Part shown: piece by piece, positions 1 to 7,478 of the stretch
Layout of the letters: each line of letters begins with the position of its first letter
Numbering within the stretch: the first letter of the stretch is position 1
NCBI GenBank assembly: GCA_026392825.1
Contig: JAPLBF010000019.1
Span: forward strand, 1 to 35,585
Reading direction: 5' to 3'
Source of the DNA: Actinomycetota bacterium
Lineage (GTDB): Bacteria > Actinomycetota > Actinomycetes > Nanopelagicales > Nanopelagicaceae
Length of the DNA stretch: 35,585 bases
Program-made: the position numbers and the translations under genes
Notes under the pieces: model-generated
Databases searched by the model: none
The model's input: the letters and a program-made list of their open reading frames with translations, nothing else
What the model was told of the DNA's origin: nothing

Positions 1-93
1 CGACGCTTCTTTGGTGCTGCTTTCTTAGCTGCGGCCACGTACTTCTCCTATCGGAATGGTTCGGATCCGTCACCCAAACCTGTTCGTGGATAA
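1..93 (+). CDS. C-terminal end of an unknown protein (partial)
   Basis: Frame 1 is open from the window edge to a TAA at 91-93 and would encode the last 30 residues of a protein. The piece begins with a hydrophobic, alanine-rich stretch (FFGAAFLAAATYF) followed by a polar tail rich in proline, serine and basic residues (SDPSPKPVRG). That pattern would suit the last membrane segment and cytoplasmic tail of a small membrane protein, but too little is present to name a family. It converges on the MFS gene, and a putative terminator hairpin lies about 105 bases downstream. It could also be a chance open frame. Confidence 0.35.
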   Translation, partial: RRFFGAAFLAAATYFSYRNGSDPSPKPVRG

Positions 94-198
94 GTGTGAC
101 GGAAATGTAAAAATATTGCTAGTACATAGTGAGAAAAAACGGAGTGCGTGTCGCAATTTATTTTTTAAATATTTTGTGCATTTAAGAAAAATTTAACG

Positions 199-215
199 AT
201 TTCGGTTACCGAAAT
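199..215. terminator. Putative bidirectional terminator hairpin
   Basis: ATTTCGG-TTA-CCGAAAT is a perfect 7-bp stem with a 3-nt loop (8-1-8 if read as a palindrome), lying between two convergent genes. On the plus strand it is followed by ACCGATTTTTT, and on the minus strand by CGTTAAATTTTTC, so each direction has a U-rich tail. The stem is A/T-rich and weak, so this is a plausible rather than certain Rho-independent terminator. The bases 94-198 and 216-262 around it are A/T-rich with no gene visible. Confidence 0.45.
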
Positions 216-262
216 ACCGATTTTTTCCGCCAAAATTTCGGTCCAAACTCTCAATTTCGGAT

Positions 263-1585
263 TTACTTTTGCGAATTTGGACGATTTTCTGGTGAATTTT
301 CATTTTCGGCGCGAATTTTTCGCATGGCAACGGCATATTCGTTGGTTTCGGCATCATATTTTCGCATTTTCGGCAGGAATAGGGCCAAAATTGCCACCGA
401 AACTATGCAGAGAACCCCTCCGAAAGTTACTGAGAAGTTCAATGTAGTAACCGCCGCCATTGATGCGGCACGCATCTGTCCGGCCAGTGGTCCAATCGAA
501 TATGAAAGCAGTTCGATACCGGCAAGCCTTCCGCGATATCCATCTGGGATTGTTTGATTCCAAATAACGCCCCGGAAAAGTGCGCTGACCATATCTGCCG
601 CCCCGGCCATGGCAAGAAATAGCAGAACCAGAATCAAAGAGTTAGATAGTCCAGCAAATGCGATCGCAGCTCCCCAACCAATCGCTGCCCAAATTACCGC
701 CCGCCCATGAAAGCGATAGGTGCGAGTCCAGCCACTTGTCAGAGTTACTGCAACTGAGCCAACAGTTCCGGCGGCATAGAGAAGTCCAAGGGCCCAAGGT
801 GCACCAAGTTGGTCGGCCCAAAAAGGAAAGAGTGCAATCGGCATTGCAAAGAACATCGCCGCTAAATCAACTAGATAAGTTCCGAGTAAATCTTGGCGAC
901 TAAATGCATATCGCACACCCTCAATTAACCCTGCCAGAGATGGCTTTTGCGCCTCTGGATTGGCAGGCACGCTTTTTACTCTGGACAAGAAAGCAAGTGA
1001 AATAAAGAAGGTTGCGATGTCTGCAATGTAACCAACCGAAATTGAGTAAGTAGCAATTAATACCCCACCAATTGTGGGACCGATGATGACTCCAAGTTGC
1101 CAGCGCAGAGACATCAGCGCACTTGCCGCCGGTAGATCTGCATGGCCGACCAATCGCGGCAAGATGGCATCGGCACTTGGACGTTGCAGTCCATTGACTG
1201 CGGCAAAAAGCCCGATGACTACATAGATAAGAATTAGATTTGGATTGGGTGAAAGCGAGTTGACCAGCAAAATTGCGACTAAGGCTAAGGATGCAAACTC
1301 GGTAACCCAGATCATCTTTTTGCGATCCACATAATCAGCTAAGACCCCACCGTAGAGTCCAAAGAGAATTAAAGGGACGATCTCAACTAGGCCAGAAATT
1401 CCAACTGCGATGTATGAGTTGGTCATTTCTTTGATCTGAAAGGGCACAGCGACGTAGGTGATCATTGATCCGAGATAGGTAATTAGCCCAGAGGCCCACA
1501 AATTTCGAAAATCTGGGTACTTTTTAAGCGGCGTTATATCTATTGCAAAGCGGGTGCGCTTATTTTCTGGCTTGGGTTCAGACAC
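263..1585 (-). CDS. MFS transporter, EntS/MFS_3-like exporter
   Basis: A 440-residue major facilitator with about twelve hydrophobic segments. The loop after TM2 carries motif A, GGVLADYVDRKK, at residues 79-90, and the segment LQRPSADAILPRLV around residue 132 is characteristic of the MFS_3 group that includes enterobactin exporter EntS and many drug or metabolite exporters. The substrate cannot be read from sequence. The start is a GTG five bases after the panB stop codon, with no clear Shine-Dalgarno sequence, so it is probably translated from the panB transcript. The C-terminal tail is hydrophilic and rich in Asn and Glu. An export role for a pantothenate-related compound is possible from context but is only a guess. 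Confidence 0.85.
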   Translation of the reverse strand: MSEPKPENKRTRFAIDITPLKKYPDFRNLWASGLITYLGSMITYVAVPFQIKEMTNSYIAVGISGLVEIVPLILFGLYGGVLADYVDRKKMIWVTEFASLALVAILLVNSLSPNPNLILIYVVIGLFAAVNGLQRPSADAILPRLVGHADLPAASALMSLRWQLGVIIGPTIGGVLIATYSISVGYIADIATFFISLAFLSRVKSVPANPEAQKPSLAGLIEGVRYAFSRQDLLGTYLVDLAAMFFAMPIALFPFWADQLGAPWALGLLYAAGTVGSVAVTLTSGWTRTYRFHGRAVIWAAIGWGAAIAFAGLSNSLILVLLFLAMAGAADMVSALFRGVIWNQTIPDGYRGRLAGIELLSYSIGPLAGQMRAASMAAVTTLNFSVTFGGVLCIVSVAILALFLPKMRKYDAETNEYAVAMRKIRAENENSPENRPNSQK

Positions 1586-1590
1586 GTCGC

Positions 1591-2409
1591 TTAGTTAAAG
1601 GTATTTTCGGTGCCAGGGAAAGTTCCCCCACGCACTTCGGCGGCAAATTCTTGCACCGCACCTGTGATCTCCTGGCGCAAGTTGCGATATGCCTTCGCCA
1701 ATTTCGGTGGCTTGGCAGTTAACCCAACTAAATCCGTCCAAACCAAAATCTGTGCATCGCAATTAACACCGGCTCCAATTCCGACAGTCGGAATAGAAAG
1801 CGCCGCAGTAATTCGGGCAGCAAGTTCGGCAGGAACTAACTCCAAAACAATGGCAAAAGCGCCAGCCTTTTCCAGGGCAAGAGCCGCCTCCAAAATGGCA
1901 TCACCATCATTGCGACCCTGCACCCGATATCCACCAAGTTGATGAAGTGATTGCGGGGTAAGGCCGAGATGGCCCATCACTGGGATTCCGGCGGCGGTCA
2001 GTTTTTCAACGGTTGCAATGTGGGCGCCTTCTAATTTCACGGCCATCGCCCCGGCCTCTTTAAAGAAGCGAGTTGAAGTTGCCAGCGCTTGCTCCGGTGA
2101 ATTTTCGTACGAACCAAAGGGGAGATCAGCGATCACCATGGCGCGCTTTGATGCGCGAACAACGGCGCGGGTAAGAGGCATTAATTCATCGACAGTTACG
2201 GCGATGGTGTTTTCACCGCCCAGGAAATTATTGCCTGCGCTATCGCCAACTAAAAGGACGGGGATGCCGGCTTGATCAAATATCTCAGCGGTCATCTGCT
2301 CGTAAGAAGTAAGCGCCGCCCATTTTTCGCCAGCGACTTTTGCTGCCTTGAGATCGACAATGGTTACGCGACGATGGGCCGCGCCGCCATAAAGGGTCGT
2401 TGTACTCAT
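1591..2409 (-). CDS. panB: 3-Methyl-2-oxobutanoate hydroxymethyltransferase
   Basis: PanB (272 aa, the usual length) transfers a hydroxymethyl group from 5,10-methylene-tetrahydrofolate to 2-oxoisovalerate, giving ketopantoate, the first step of pantothenate and CoA synthesis, in the cytoplasm. The sequence shows the family motifs: TSYEQMTAEIFDQAG near residue 34, the Mg-binding aspartates D56 (in VGDSAGN) and D95 (in ADLPFGSY), K125 in AVKLEG, GHLGLTPQS at 146-154 and the catalytic glutamate E190 in VLELVP. The ATG is preceded by a strong Shine-Dalgarno sequence, GGAGGAAC, two bases away. It is divergent from nadE across 89 bases. No panC or panD is in the window. Confidence 0.96.
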   Translation of the reverse strand: MSTTTLYGGAAHRRVTIVDLKAAKVAGEKWAALTSYEQMTAEIFDQAGIPVLLVGDSAGNNFLGGENTIAVTVDELMPLTRAVVRASKRAMVIADLPFGSYENSPEQALATSTRFFKEAGAMAVKLEGAHIATVEKLTAAGIPVMGHLGLTPQSLHQLGGYRVQGRNDGDAILEAALALEKAGAFAIVLELVPAELAARITAALSIPTVGIGAGVNCDAQILVWTDLVGLTAKPPKLAKAYRNLRQEITGAVQEFAAEVRGGTFPGTENTFN

Positions 2410-2473
2410 CTGTTCCTCCAGCCTCGAAGCTTCGCGAGAAGTCCCCGGGTAATTTAATTGAGGGTATTGAGAT

Positions 2474-2493
2474 AAGAGTAATCCATTACTCTT
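2474..2493. promoter_or_regulatory. Palindrome with embedded -10 box, nadE promoter/operator
   Basis: AAGAGTAATCCATTACTCTT is a perfect 9-2-9 inverted repeat ending five bases before the nadE ATG. The hexamer TACTCT (2487-2492) in its right arm sits exactly 6 nt from the ATG, matching the TANNNT-N6-ATG arrangement seen at many genes in this window, so it is probably the -10 box of a leaderless promoter. A protein bound to the palindrome would block that promoter. A symmetric TACTCT also faces panB, whose ATG lies about 65 bases away. Confidence 0.55.
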
Positions 2494-2498
2494 GAAGT

Positions 2499-4169
2499 AT
2501 GAAGTTGCGCATAGCGCTCGCGCAGGTCAACCCGACCGTAGGTGACCTGGCGGCCAATGCTGCGCTGGTGCGTCAGAACGTTGCCGCTGCGCAATCCGCG
2601 GGTGCACACATCGTCGTCTTTCCCGAGATGGTTTTAACTGGATACCCAGTAGAAGATTTAGCGCTGCGGCCATCATTTCAAAGCGCCAGCCAAGGTGCGA
2701 TTGCTGAACTGGCCAGTGAGTTAAACGGTGAAATCGTCGCAATCGTTGGCTATCTAGATCAAGTAAATGGTGCGCCTCAAAATATGGTTGCGGTCATTTC
2801 TGGTGGCGAGATCAAAGCGCGTTATGCCAAGTGCCATCTGCCGAATTACGGCGTATTTGATGAGTACCGCAATTTTGTGCCGGGGGATAAGACCTTGGTG
2901 GTTCGCATCCACGGCGTTGATGTCGGCATTGCAATTTGTGAAGACCTTTGGATCGATGGCGGAATCACTGCGCAATTAGCCGCCCGCAAACCTGGCTTAA
3001 TTATTGTTCCGAACGGGTCTCCATATGAACGCGCTAAAGATGATGTGCGATTGGCTCTGGTTACCAAGCGCGCTCGCCAAGCCGCGGCCCCACTTGTCTA
3101 TGTAAATATGACTGGCGGCCAAGATGATCTGGTCTTTGATGGCGACAGCATTGTTGTCGATAAGGAAGGTGCAGTCATTGCGCGCTCCCCACAATTTGCC
3201 GATGATTTAAGAGTTGTTGATATTGATGTTGCAACTCAAACCAGCGAGCCCGATGTCGTTATCTCCGCCGAAGCCGCAGCGATTGCGCAGCCTTTAACTC
3301 CTGAAATTGCGCCGGGGCTAAATGATCTAGAAGAGATCTGGCAGGCGCTGGTAATTGGTTTACGAGATTACGTGGAAAAGAATGGTTTCCGTAGCGTCGT
3401 AGTTGGCTTATCTGGTGGAATCGATTCGGCGTTGGTTGCTGCAATTGCGATCGATGCCTTGGGTGCTAAGCGGGTAAATGGCGTTGCCATGCCAAGTAAA
3501 TATTCTTCGGATCATTCGATTTCAGATGCACAGGCTTTGGCCGATGCCACGGGGATTCATTTTCGAACCGTCGCAATTGCGCCGATGGTCGATGCCTACA
3601 TGAACAACTTGGTTTTAAAGGGTTTAGCCGAAGAGAATTTGCAAGCGCGCGTGCGTGGCACAACTCTGATGGGGATTTCTAATCAAGAAGGACATCTCGT
3701 TTTAGCAACTGGCAATAAGTCAGAGCTTGCCGTTGGTTATTCAACTTTGTACGGCGATGCAGTCGGTGGCTTTGCTCCGATAAAGGATATTTACAAGACT
3801 GATGTTTGGGCGCTGGCACGTTGGCGAAATGAGGTTGCGGGTAAACGCGGTGAGGCTGCACCGATTCCAGCTAACTCAATTGAGAAAGAACCAAGTGCCG
3901 AACTGCGCCCCGACCAGAAAGATTCAGATTCACTTCCCGATTACTTATTACTCGATCGAGTGTTAACGGCTTACGTTGATGACGATCAGGGGTCGACCGA
4001 GTTAATTGCCGCGGGCTTTGATGAGGCGTTGGTCCGTAGAGTGATCGCAATGGTCGATAAGGCTGAGTACAAGCGGCGCCAATATCCGCCGGGCACAAAG
4101 GTTTCCAAGCGTGCTTTCGGTAAGGATCGACGCTTGCCAATGACTAGTAGATGGCAAGAAGGCATTTAA
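2499..4169 (+). CDS. nadE: Glutamine-dependent NAD+ synthetase
   Basis: A 556-residue two-domain NadE. It converts deamido-NAD to NAD with ATP, taking ammonia from glutamine. The N-terminal nitrilase/CN-hydrolase amidase domain (about 1-260) has the Glu-Lys-Cys triad E43 (FPEMVLTGYP), K111 (YAKCHLPNYG) and C147 (AICEDLW). The C-terminal synthetase domain (about 280-556) has the PP-loop SGGIDS at 305-310 and the later conserved block KSELAVGYSTLYGDAVGG. Both halves look complete, so it should use glutamine directly, as in mycobacteria. The ATG chosen is 6 nt after a TACTCT -10 candidate that lies within a palindrome. Nitrogen context follows: glnA begins 56 bases downstream. Confidence 0.96.
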   Translation: MKLRIALAQVNPTVGDLAANAALVRQNVAAAQSAGAHIVVFPEMVLTGYPVEDLALRPSFQSASQGAIAELASELNGEIVAIVGYLDQVNGAPQNMVAVISGGEIKARYAKCHLPNYGVFDEYRNFVPGDKTLVVRIHGVDVGIAICEDLWIDGGITAQLAARKPGLIIVPNGSPYERAKDDVRLALVTKRARQAAAPLVYVNMTGGQDDLVFDGDSIVVDKEGAVIARSPQFADDLRVVDIDVATQTSEPDVVISAEAAAIAQPLTPEIAPGLNDLEEIWQALVIGLRDYVEKNGFRSVVVGLSGGIDSALVAAIAIDALGAKRVNGVAMPSKYSSDHSISDAQALADATGIHFRTVAIAPMVDAYMNNLVLKGLAEENLQARVRGTTLMGISNQEGHLVLATGNKSELAVGYSTLYGDAVGGFAPIKDIYKTDVWALARWRNEVAGKRGEAAPIPANSIEKEPSAELRPDQKDSDSLPDYLLLDRVLTAYVDDDQGSTELIAAGFDEALVRRVIAMVDKAEYKRRQYPPGTKVSKRAFGKDRRLPMTSRWQEGI

Positions 4170-4225
4170 CACAGCCGTAACTTGGCCTTGGCAAGATGTG
4201 GGCTATGTCCGCCAACGATTCACAG

Positions 4226-5521
4226 ATGAGCAAGCAGCAGGAGTTTGTGCTGCGCACAATCGAAGAGCGCAATATTCGTTTTATCCGGTTGTGGTTTACC
4301 GATGTTTTGGGTTATTTAAAATCTGTTGCGATCGCACCAGCTGAATTAGTAAATGCCTTTGAAGAAGGTATCGGTTTTGATGGATCTGCAATTGAAGGAT
4401 TTGCGCGAGTTACTGAATCAGATATGTTGGCAAAGCCAGATCCCGCAACATTTTCAATTTTGCCTTGGCGCACTGAATCACCAGGTGCAGCGCGTATGTT
4501 CTGCGATATCACCATGCCAGATGGATCTCCATCGCATGCCGATCCACGCAATGTTCTGCGTCGCACGTTAAATAAGGCGGCGCAGATGGGTTACACCTGT
4601 TACACACACCCTGAGATTGAATTCTTCTTATTTAAATCCAATCCAGTAAAGGGTGAACAACCAATCCCAGTTGATCAAGGCGGCTACTTTGATCACACAC
4701 CAGCGGTTGTGGGCCATGACTTCCGTCGCCAAGCGATCACGATGCTGGAAGCAATGGGAATCTCAGTTGAATTTAGCCATCACGAAGGCGCGCCTGGTCA
4801 GCAAGAAATCGATCTGCGTTATGCCGATGCTTTAAGCACCGCAGATAACATCATGACTTTCCGCCACGTGATTAAGGAAGTTGCCCTCGAACAAGGTTTC
4901 TACGCCTCATTTATGCCAAAGCCATTTACCGATCATCCTGGCAGCGGAATGCATACCCACGTCTCGCTCTTTGAAGGCGAGAAAAATGCTTTCTATGATG
5001 CATCGGCGGAATTTAATTTATCGAAAGTCGCACGTTCATTTATCGCAGGAATCTTGAAGCACTCATCTGAAATAACTGCGGTCACAAATCAGTGGGTCAA
5101 TTCTTATAAGCGTTTGCAAGGCGGGGGAGAAGCGCCATCGCTGATTAGTTGGGGCCACAACAATCGCAGTGCTTTGGTGCGTATTCCGATGTATAAACCA
5201 AATAAAGAGAATTCGACTCGTATCGAATTTCGTTCCCCAGATTCTGCCTGCAATCCTTATTTGGCCTACGCGGTTATGTTGGCTGCTGGGCTTAAAGGTA
5301 TTGAAGAAAAGTACGAGTTAGTTGATAACCCCGCTGTTCCTGCTTCCTTGCCGGCCAATCTAAATGAAGCGATCGCGGTTATGGAAAAAAGCGAACTGGT
5401 TCGTGAGACTTTGGGCGAGCATGTCTTCGAATACGTTCTGCGCAATAAGCGCGCTGAATGGCAGGATTATCGCCGCCAGGTGAGCGCATACGAGCTAGAT
5501 CGTTATTTACCCGTTCTTTAA
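4226..5521 (+). CDS. glnA: Glutamine synthetase, GlnA2-like
   Basis: Glutamine synthetase type I (ATP + glutamate + ammonia to glutamine). The protein aligns closely with my memory of Mycobacterium GlnA2: EFVLRTIEERNIRF at the N-terminus, VLGYLKSVAIAPAEL, IGFDGSAIEGFARV, the metal-binding HPEIEFFLF, SHHEGAPGQQEIDLRYADAL, NQWVNSYKRL, and the NRSALVRIPMY active-site block. In-frame ATGs also exist at 4196 and 4205; I prefer 4226 because homologues begin there and an AACGAT -10-like hexamer lies 6 nt upstream. Compared with GlnA2 it is about 16 residues shorter near the C-terminus, and the NLYDLPPEE loop that carries the adenylylated tyrosine in GlnA1 is absent, so it is unlikely to be controlled by GlnE. 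The heliorhodopsin gene follows after 46 bases. Confidence 0.95.
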   Translation: MSKQQEFVLRTIEERNIRFIRLWFTDVLGYLKSVAIAPAELVNAFEEGIGFDGSAIEGFARVTESDMLAKPDPATFSILPWRTESPGAARMFCDITMPDGSPSHADPRNVLRRTLNKAAQMGYTCYTHPEIEFFLFKSNPVKGEQPIPVDQGGYFDHTPAVVGHDFRRQAITMLEAMGISVEFSHHEGAPGQQEIDLRYADALSTADNIMTFRHVIKEVALEQGFYASFMPKPFTDHPGSGMHTHVSLFEGEKNAFYDASAEFNLSKVARSFIAGILKHSSEITAVTNQWVNSYKRLQGGGEAPSLISWGHNNRSALVRIPMYKPNKENSTRIEFRSPDSACNPYLAYAVMLAAGLKGIEEKYELVDNPAVPASLPANLNEAIAVMEKSELVRETLGEHVFEYVLRNKRAEWQDYRRQVSAYELDRYLPVL

Positions 5522-5555
5522 CCCGCAATAACGCCAGAATTCAACTTTTGGCTGT

Positions 5556-5561
5556 TACTTT
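5556..5561 (+). promoter_or_regulatory. -10 box of putative leaderless heliorhodopsin promoter
   Basis: TACTTT lies exactly 6 nt before the heliorhodopsin ATG, with no Shine-Dalgarno sequence in between. The same hexamer at the same distance precedes the DoxX-Rieske gene at 18634. No convincing -35 element is seen. If real, the rhodopsin gene can be transcribed independently of glnA. Confidence 0.5.
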
Positions 5562-5567
5562 ATTGTT

Positions 5568-6332
5568 ATGACTAAAGAGATCACAGATCGCGGTTTACGC
5601 CGCATCAACTTATTTGCCGGCGTTCTTCACTTTGCACAGATGGTGGCGGTTCTTGCGCTTTCATCTGACTTCACGCTACCAATCACTGCGCGATATATGT
5701 CGGGTCCTCCGGGAAGCACCTACGGCGATCTAATTGTCTTGTACAACGCACCACTTGCAATCGGTGTTGCCATCTTCTTGGGACTTTCATCCCTTGCTCA
5801 TTTTATTGTTATTAGCCCGAAATTCTTTCCGCGATATATCGCAGGCCTTGCCGCCCACCGAAACTTCTTCCGCTGGGTTGAATATTCAATTAGCTCATCG
5901 GTGATGATCGTTTTGATCGCACAAGTAACTGGAATTTCAGAGGTCACTGCGCTGATTTCAATCTTCGGGGTCAACGCTTCCATGATTTTATTTGGCTGGC
6001 TCCAAGAAAAGTATGAAGAGCCAGGTAACGGCGGCTGGATTCCATTTATCTTCGGCTGTATCGCCGGCGTAGTGCCGTGGCTTGCGCTAGTCTTCTATGT
6101 CTTTGCAATTGGCGGTGCTGGTGAAAATAAAGCGCCAACTTTTGTTTACTTCATCGTCTTTACAATTTTCGCACTATTTAACTCATTTGCCCTTGTGCAA
6201 TATCTTCAATACAAGAAGGTCGGCAAGTGGTCTGATTATCTGCGGGGAGAGCGGACTTACATAACGCTATCCCTTGTTGCGAAATCACTACTTGCTTGGC
6301 AGATATTCGCCAATACACTTATTCCAGTTTAA
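5568..6332 (+). CDS. Heliorhodopsin
   Basis: A 254-residue seven-helix retinal protein of the heliorhodopsin family, not a type-1 pump. It closely resembles the original 48C12 heliorhodopsin: helix C has FRWVEYSISSSVMIVLI with the Schiff-base counterion E105, helix G has YITLSLVAKSLLAWQIF with the retinal-binding lysine K239, and H21 and H78 match the histidines near the Schiff base. FGVNASMILFGWLQEKYEE and FNSFALVQYLQYK are further family hallmarks. Heliorhodopsins sit with the N-terminus in the cytoplasm, have slow photocycles and transport no ions by most reports; their function is unsettled. The gene follows glnA by 46 bases and precedes a Gfo/Idh gene by 27 bases. A published study reported binding between an actinobacterial heliorhodopsin and glutamine synthetase, which makes this neighbour notable. 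Confidence 0.97.
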   Translation: MTKEITDRGLRRINLFAGVLHFAQMVAVLALSSDFTLPITARYMSGPPGSTYGDLIVLYNAPLAIGVAIFLGLSSLAHFIVISPKFFPRYIAGLAAHRNFFRWVEYSISSSVMIVLIAQVTGISEVTALISIFGVNASMILFGWLQEKYEEPGNGGWIPFIFGCIAGVVPWLALVFYVFAIGGAGENKAPTFVYFIVFTIFALFNSFALVQYLQYKKVGKWSDYLRGERTYITLSLVAKSLLAWQIFANTLIPV

Positions 6333-6359
6333 ATAATTGATTTAATTTTTGGAGGATAA

Positions 6360-7313
6360 GTGGCACTTCGTTGGGGTTATCTAGGCGCGGGCGGAATCGC
6401 CGACATCATTGCAACTGACTTCGGCCACGCTGGCTTGAAGATCCAAGCCGTTGCAACTCGCGATCTAGCGCGCACCAACGCCTTCGCCGATAAGTTCAAT
6501 ATTCCCAATCGCCATCCAGATTACGCGGCGCTTGTGGCCGATCCCGAAGTAGATGTTATTTACATTTCAACGGTTCAGACCCTGCACCGAGATCACGCAC
6601 TTCTTGCGATCAAGGCCGGCAAGCACGTTCTGCTGGAAAAGCCATTCACCATGAACGCAGCCGATGCCCATGAAATTTATGCTGCGGCAAAACGTAAAAA
6701 TGTATTTGTCATGGAAGCTATGTGGACTCGTTTCTTGCCAACGATGACAGCCGTTTTTGCTGCAATAGAAGCAGATGAAATTGGAACGCCACATTTTGTT
6801 TACGCCGACCACAGCCAATTTTTGCCAATCAAACGAGCACCGCGCCTTTGGAATCGCGAACAAGGCGGCGGCGCACACTATGACCTAGGAATTTATCCCG
6901 TGCATATGGCGATACGCACCCTGGGTATCCCAGATTCGGTAAGTGGAAAATCAATAATGACTGATACCGGCGTTGATTCAGCAACTTCTGCTGTTCTGCA
7001 ATACAACAACGGCAGCCTGGCACTAATTAACTCTTGTATGACTATGGCCGGAACAATCACTGCAGCGATACACGGCACAAAAGGTCGTATCGATATTGAT
7101 GGTTGGTTCTTTGAGCAGACCACTTTCAGTATCTATGACAACCATCATAAATTGGTTCGCAAATATGAAGAAAAAATCCAGGGCCGCGGAATGCAATATC
7201 AGGCAGTGCATGTTGAAGAGTGCATCGCCAAAGGCCTTACCGAAAGCCCAATTTTGAGCCTTGCTGAAACAGTGAAAATAATGGAAGTAATGGAGCAGAT
7301 ACACGTCTTTTAA
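6360..7313 (+). CDS. Gfo/Idh/MocA family oxidoreductase
   Basis: A 317-residue NAD(P)-dependent dehydrogenase. The N-terminal Rossmann fold starts with WGYLGAGGIADIIA (residues 5-18), the EKP motif carrying the catalytic lysine is at 93-95, and GGGAHYDLGIYPVHMA supplies the C-terminal-domain Asp/His region. The order VMEAMWTRFLP after EKP is typical of the dihydrodiol dehydrogenase / aldose oxidoreductase subgroup, so a sugar or polyol is the likely substrate; which one cannot be told. The GTG start is supported by a strong Shine-Dalgarno sequence, GGAGG at 6351-6355. No terminator separates it from heliorhodopsin, so the two may share a transcript. It resembles the gene at 25150. Confidence 0.88.
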   Translation: MALRWGYLGAGGIADIIATDFGHAGLKIQAVATRDLARTNAFADKFNIPNRHPDYAALVADPEVDVIYISTVQTLHRDHALLAIKAGKHVLLEKPFTMNAADAHEIYAAAKRKNVFVMEAMWTRFLPTMTAVFAAIEADEIGTPHFVYADHSQFLPIKRAPRLWNREQGGGAHYDLGIYPVHMAIRTLGIPDSVSGKSIMTDTGVDSATSAVLQYNNGSLALINSCMTMAGTITAAIHGTKGRIDIDGWFFEQTTFSIYDNHHKLVRKYEEKIQGRGMQYQAVHVEECIAKGLTESPILSLAETVKIMEVMEQIHVF

Positions 7314-7331
7314 ACCGGCGTTATCGAATAC

Positions 7332-7361
7332 TTGCTCATACGTAACGCTGCGCGTTACTAT
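7332..7361 (+). promoter_or_regulatory. leuA promoter with operator-like inverted repeat
   Basis: A TTGCTC -35 box (7332-7337) and a TACTAT -10 box (7356-7361) are 18 bases apart. The -10 box lies exactly 6 nt before the leader-peptide ATG at 7368, so the transcript may start on that ATG. The spacer holds a perfect inverted repeat, GTAACGC-TGC-GCGTTAC (7342-7358), which overlaps the first bases of the -10 box and could be an operator. Alternatively the repeat could act as a weak transcription stop for the upstream gene. Confidence 0.6.
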
Positions 7362-7367
7362 TTCACC

Positions 7368-7427
7368 ATGTTGTTAACCATGACACTTCGCAGCCTCCTC
7401 CTTCGCTGCCGTGGCGGGGCCAAGTAA
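7368..7427 (+). CDS. leuL: leuA leader peptide
   Basis: A 19-residue reading frame, MLLTMTLRSLLLRCRGGAK, ending in TAA 71 bases before leuA. Six of the nineteen residues are leucine, with a run of three (CTC CTC CTT, 7395-7403). Such leader peptides upstream of leuA are known from other actinobacteria, where ribosome stalling at leucine codons under leucine shortage alters folding of the leader RNA. A second in-frame ATG at 7380 would give a 15-residue version. There is no Shine-Dalgarno sequence; the -10 box six bases upstream suggests leaderless translation. Confidence 0.8.
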   Translation: MLLTMTLRSLLLRCRGGAK

Positions 7428-7478
7428 CCGGTCCCCTCGCCGCGGGGTTTGTCGCACCGGTAAAACCCGACAAAACCC
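7390..7478 (+). promoter_or_regulatory. leuA attenuator region with competing helices
   Basis: Several mutually exclusive pairings can be drawn. GCAGC 7390-7394 pairs with GCTGC 7405-7409, placing the three consecutive leucine codons in the loop. GGCGGGG 7413-7419 pairs with CCC(T)CGCC 7434-7441. CCCC 7433-7436 pairs with GGGG 7444-7447, closed outside by ACCGGT 7427-7432 and ACCGGT 7456-7461. GGGTTTGTCG 7445-7454 pairs with CGAC-AAAACCC 7468-7478 with one bulged A. The last helix ends just ahead of the leuA Shine-Dalgarno sequence (AGGAG, 7486-7490) and is not followed by a U-run, so control of translation or a non-classical terminator is possible. Confidence 0.6.

Noticed and set aside
5568-6332. 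Type-1 proton-pumping actinorhodopsin
   Set aside because: The protein lacks the pump helix C motif with Asp and instead has the WVEYS counterion region and AKSLLAW lysine region of heliorhodopsins.
7445-7478. Classical Rho-independent terminator in the leuA leader
   Set aside because: The helix is followed by AAAAATTAGGAG, without a U-run, so it cannot be called an intrinsic terminator.
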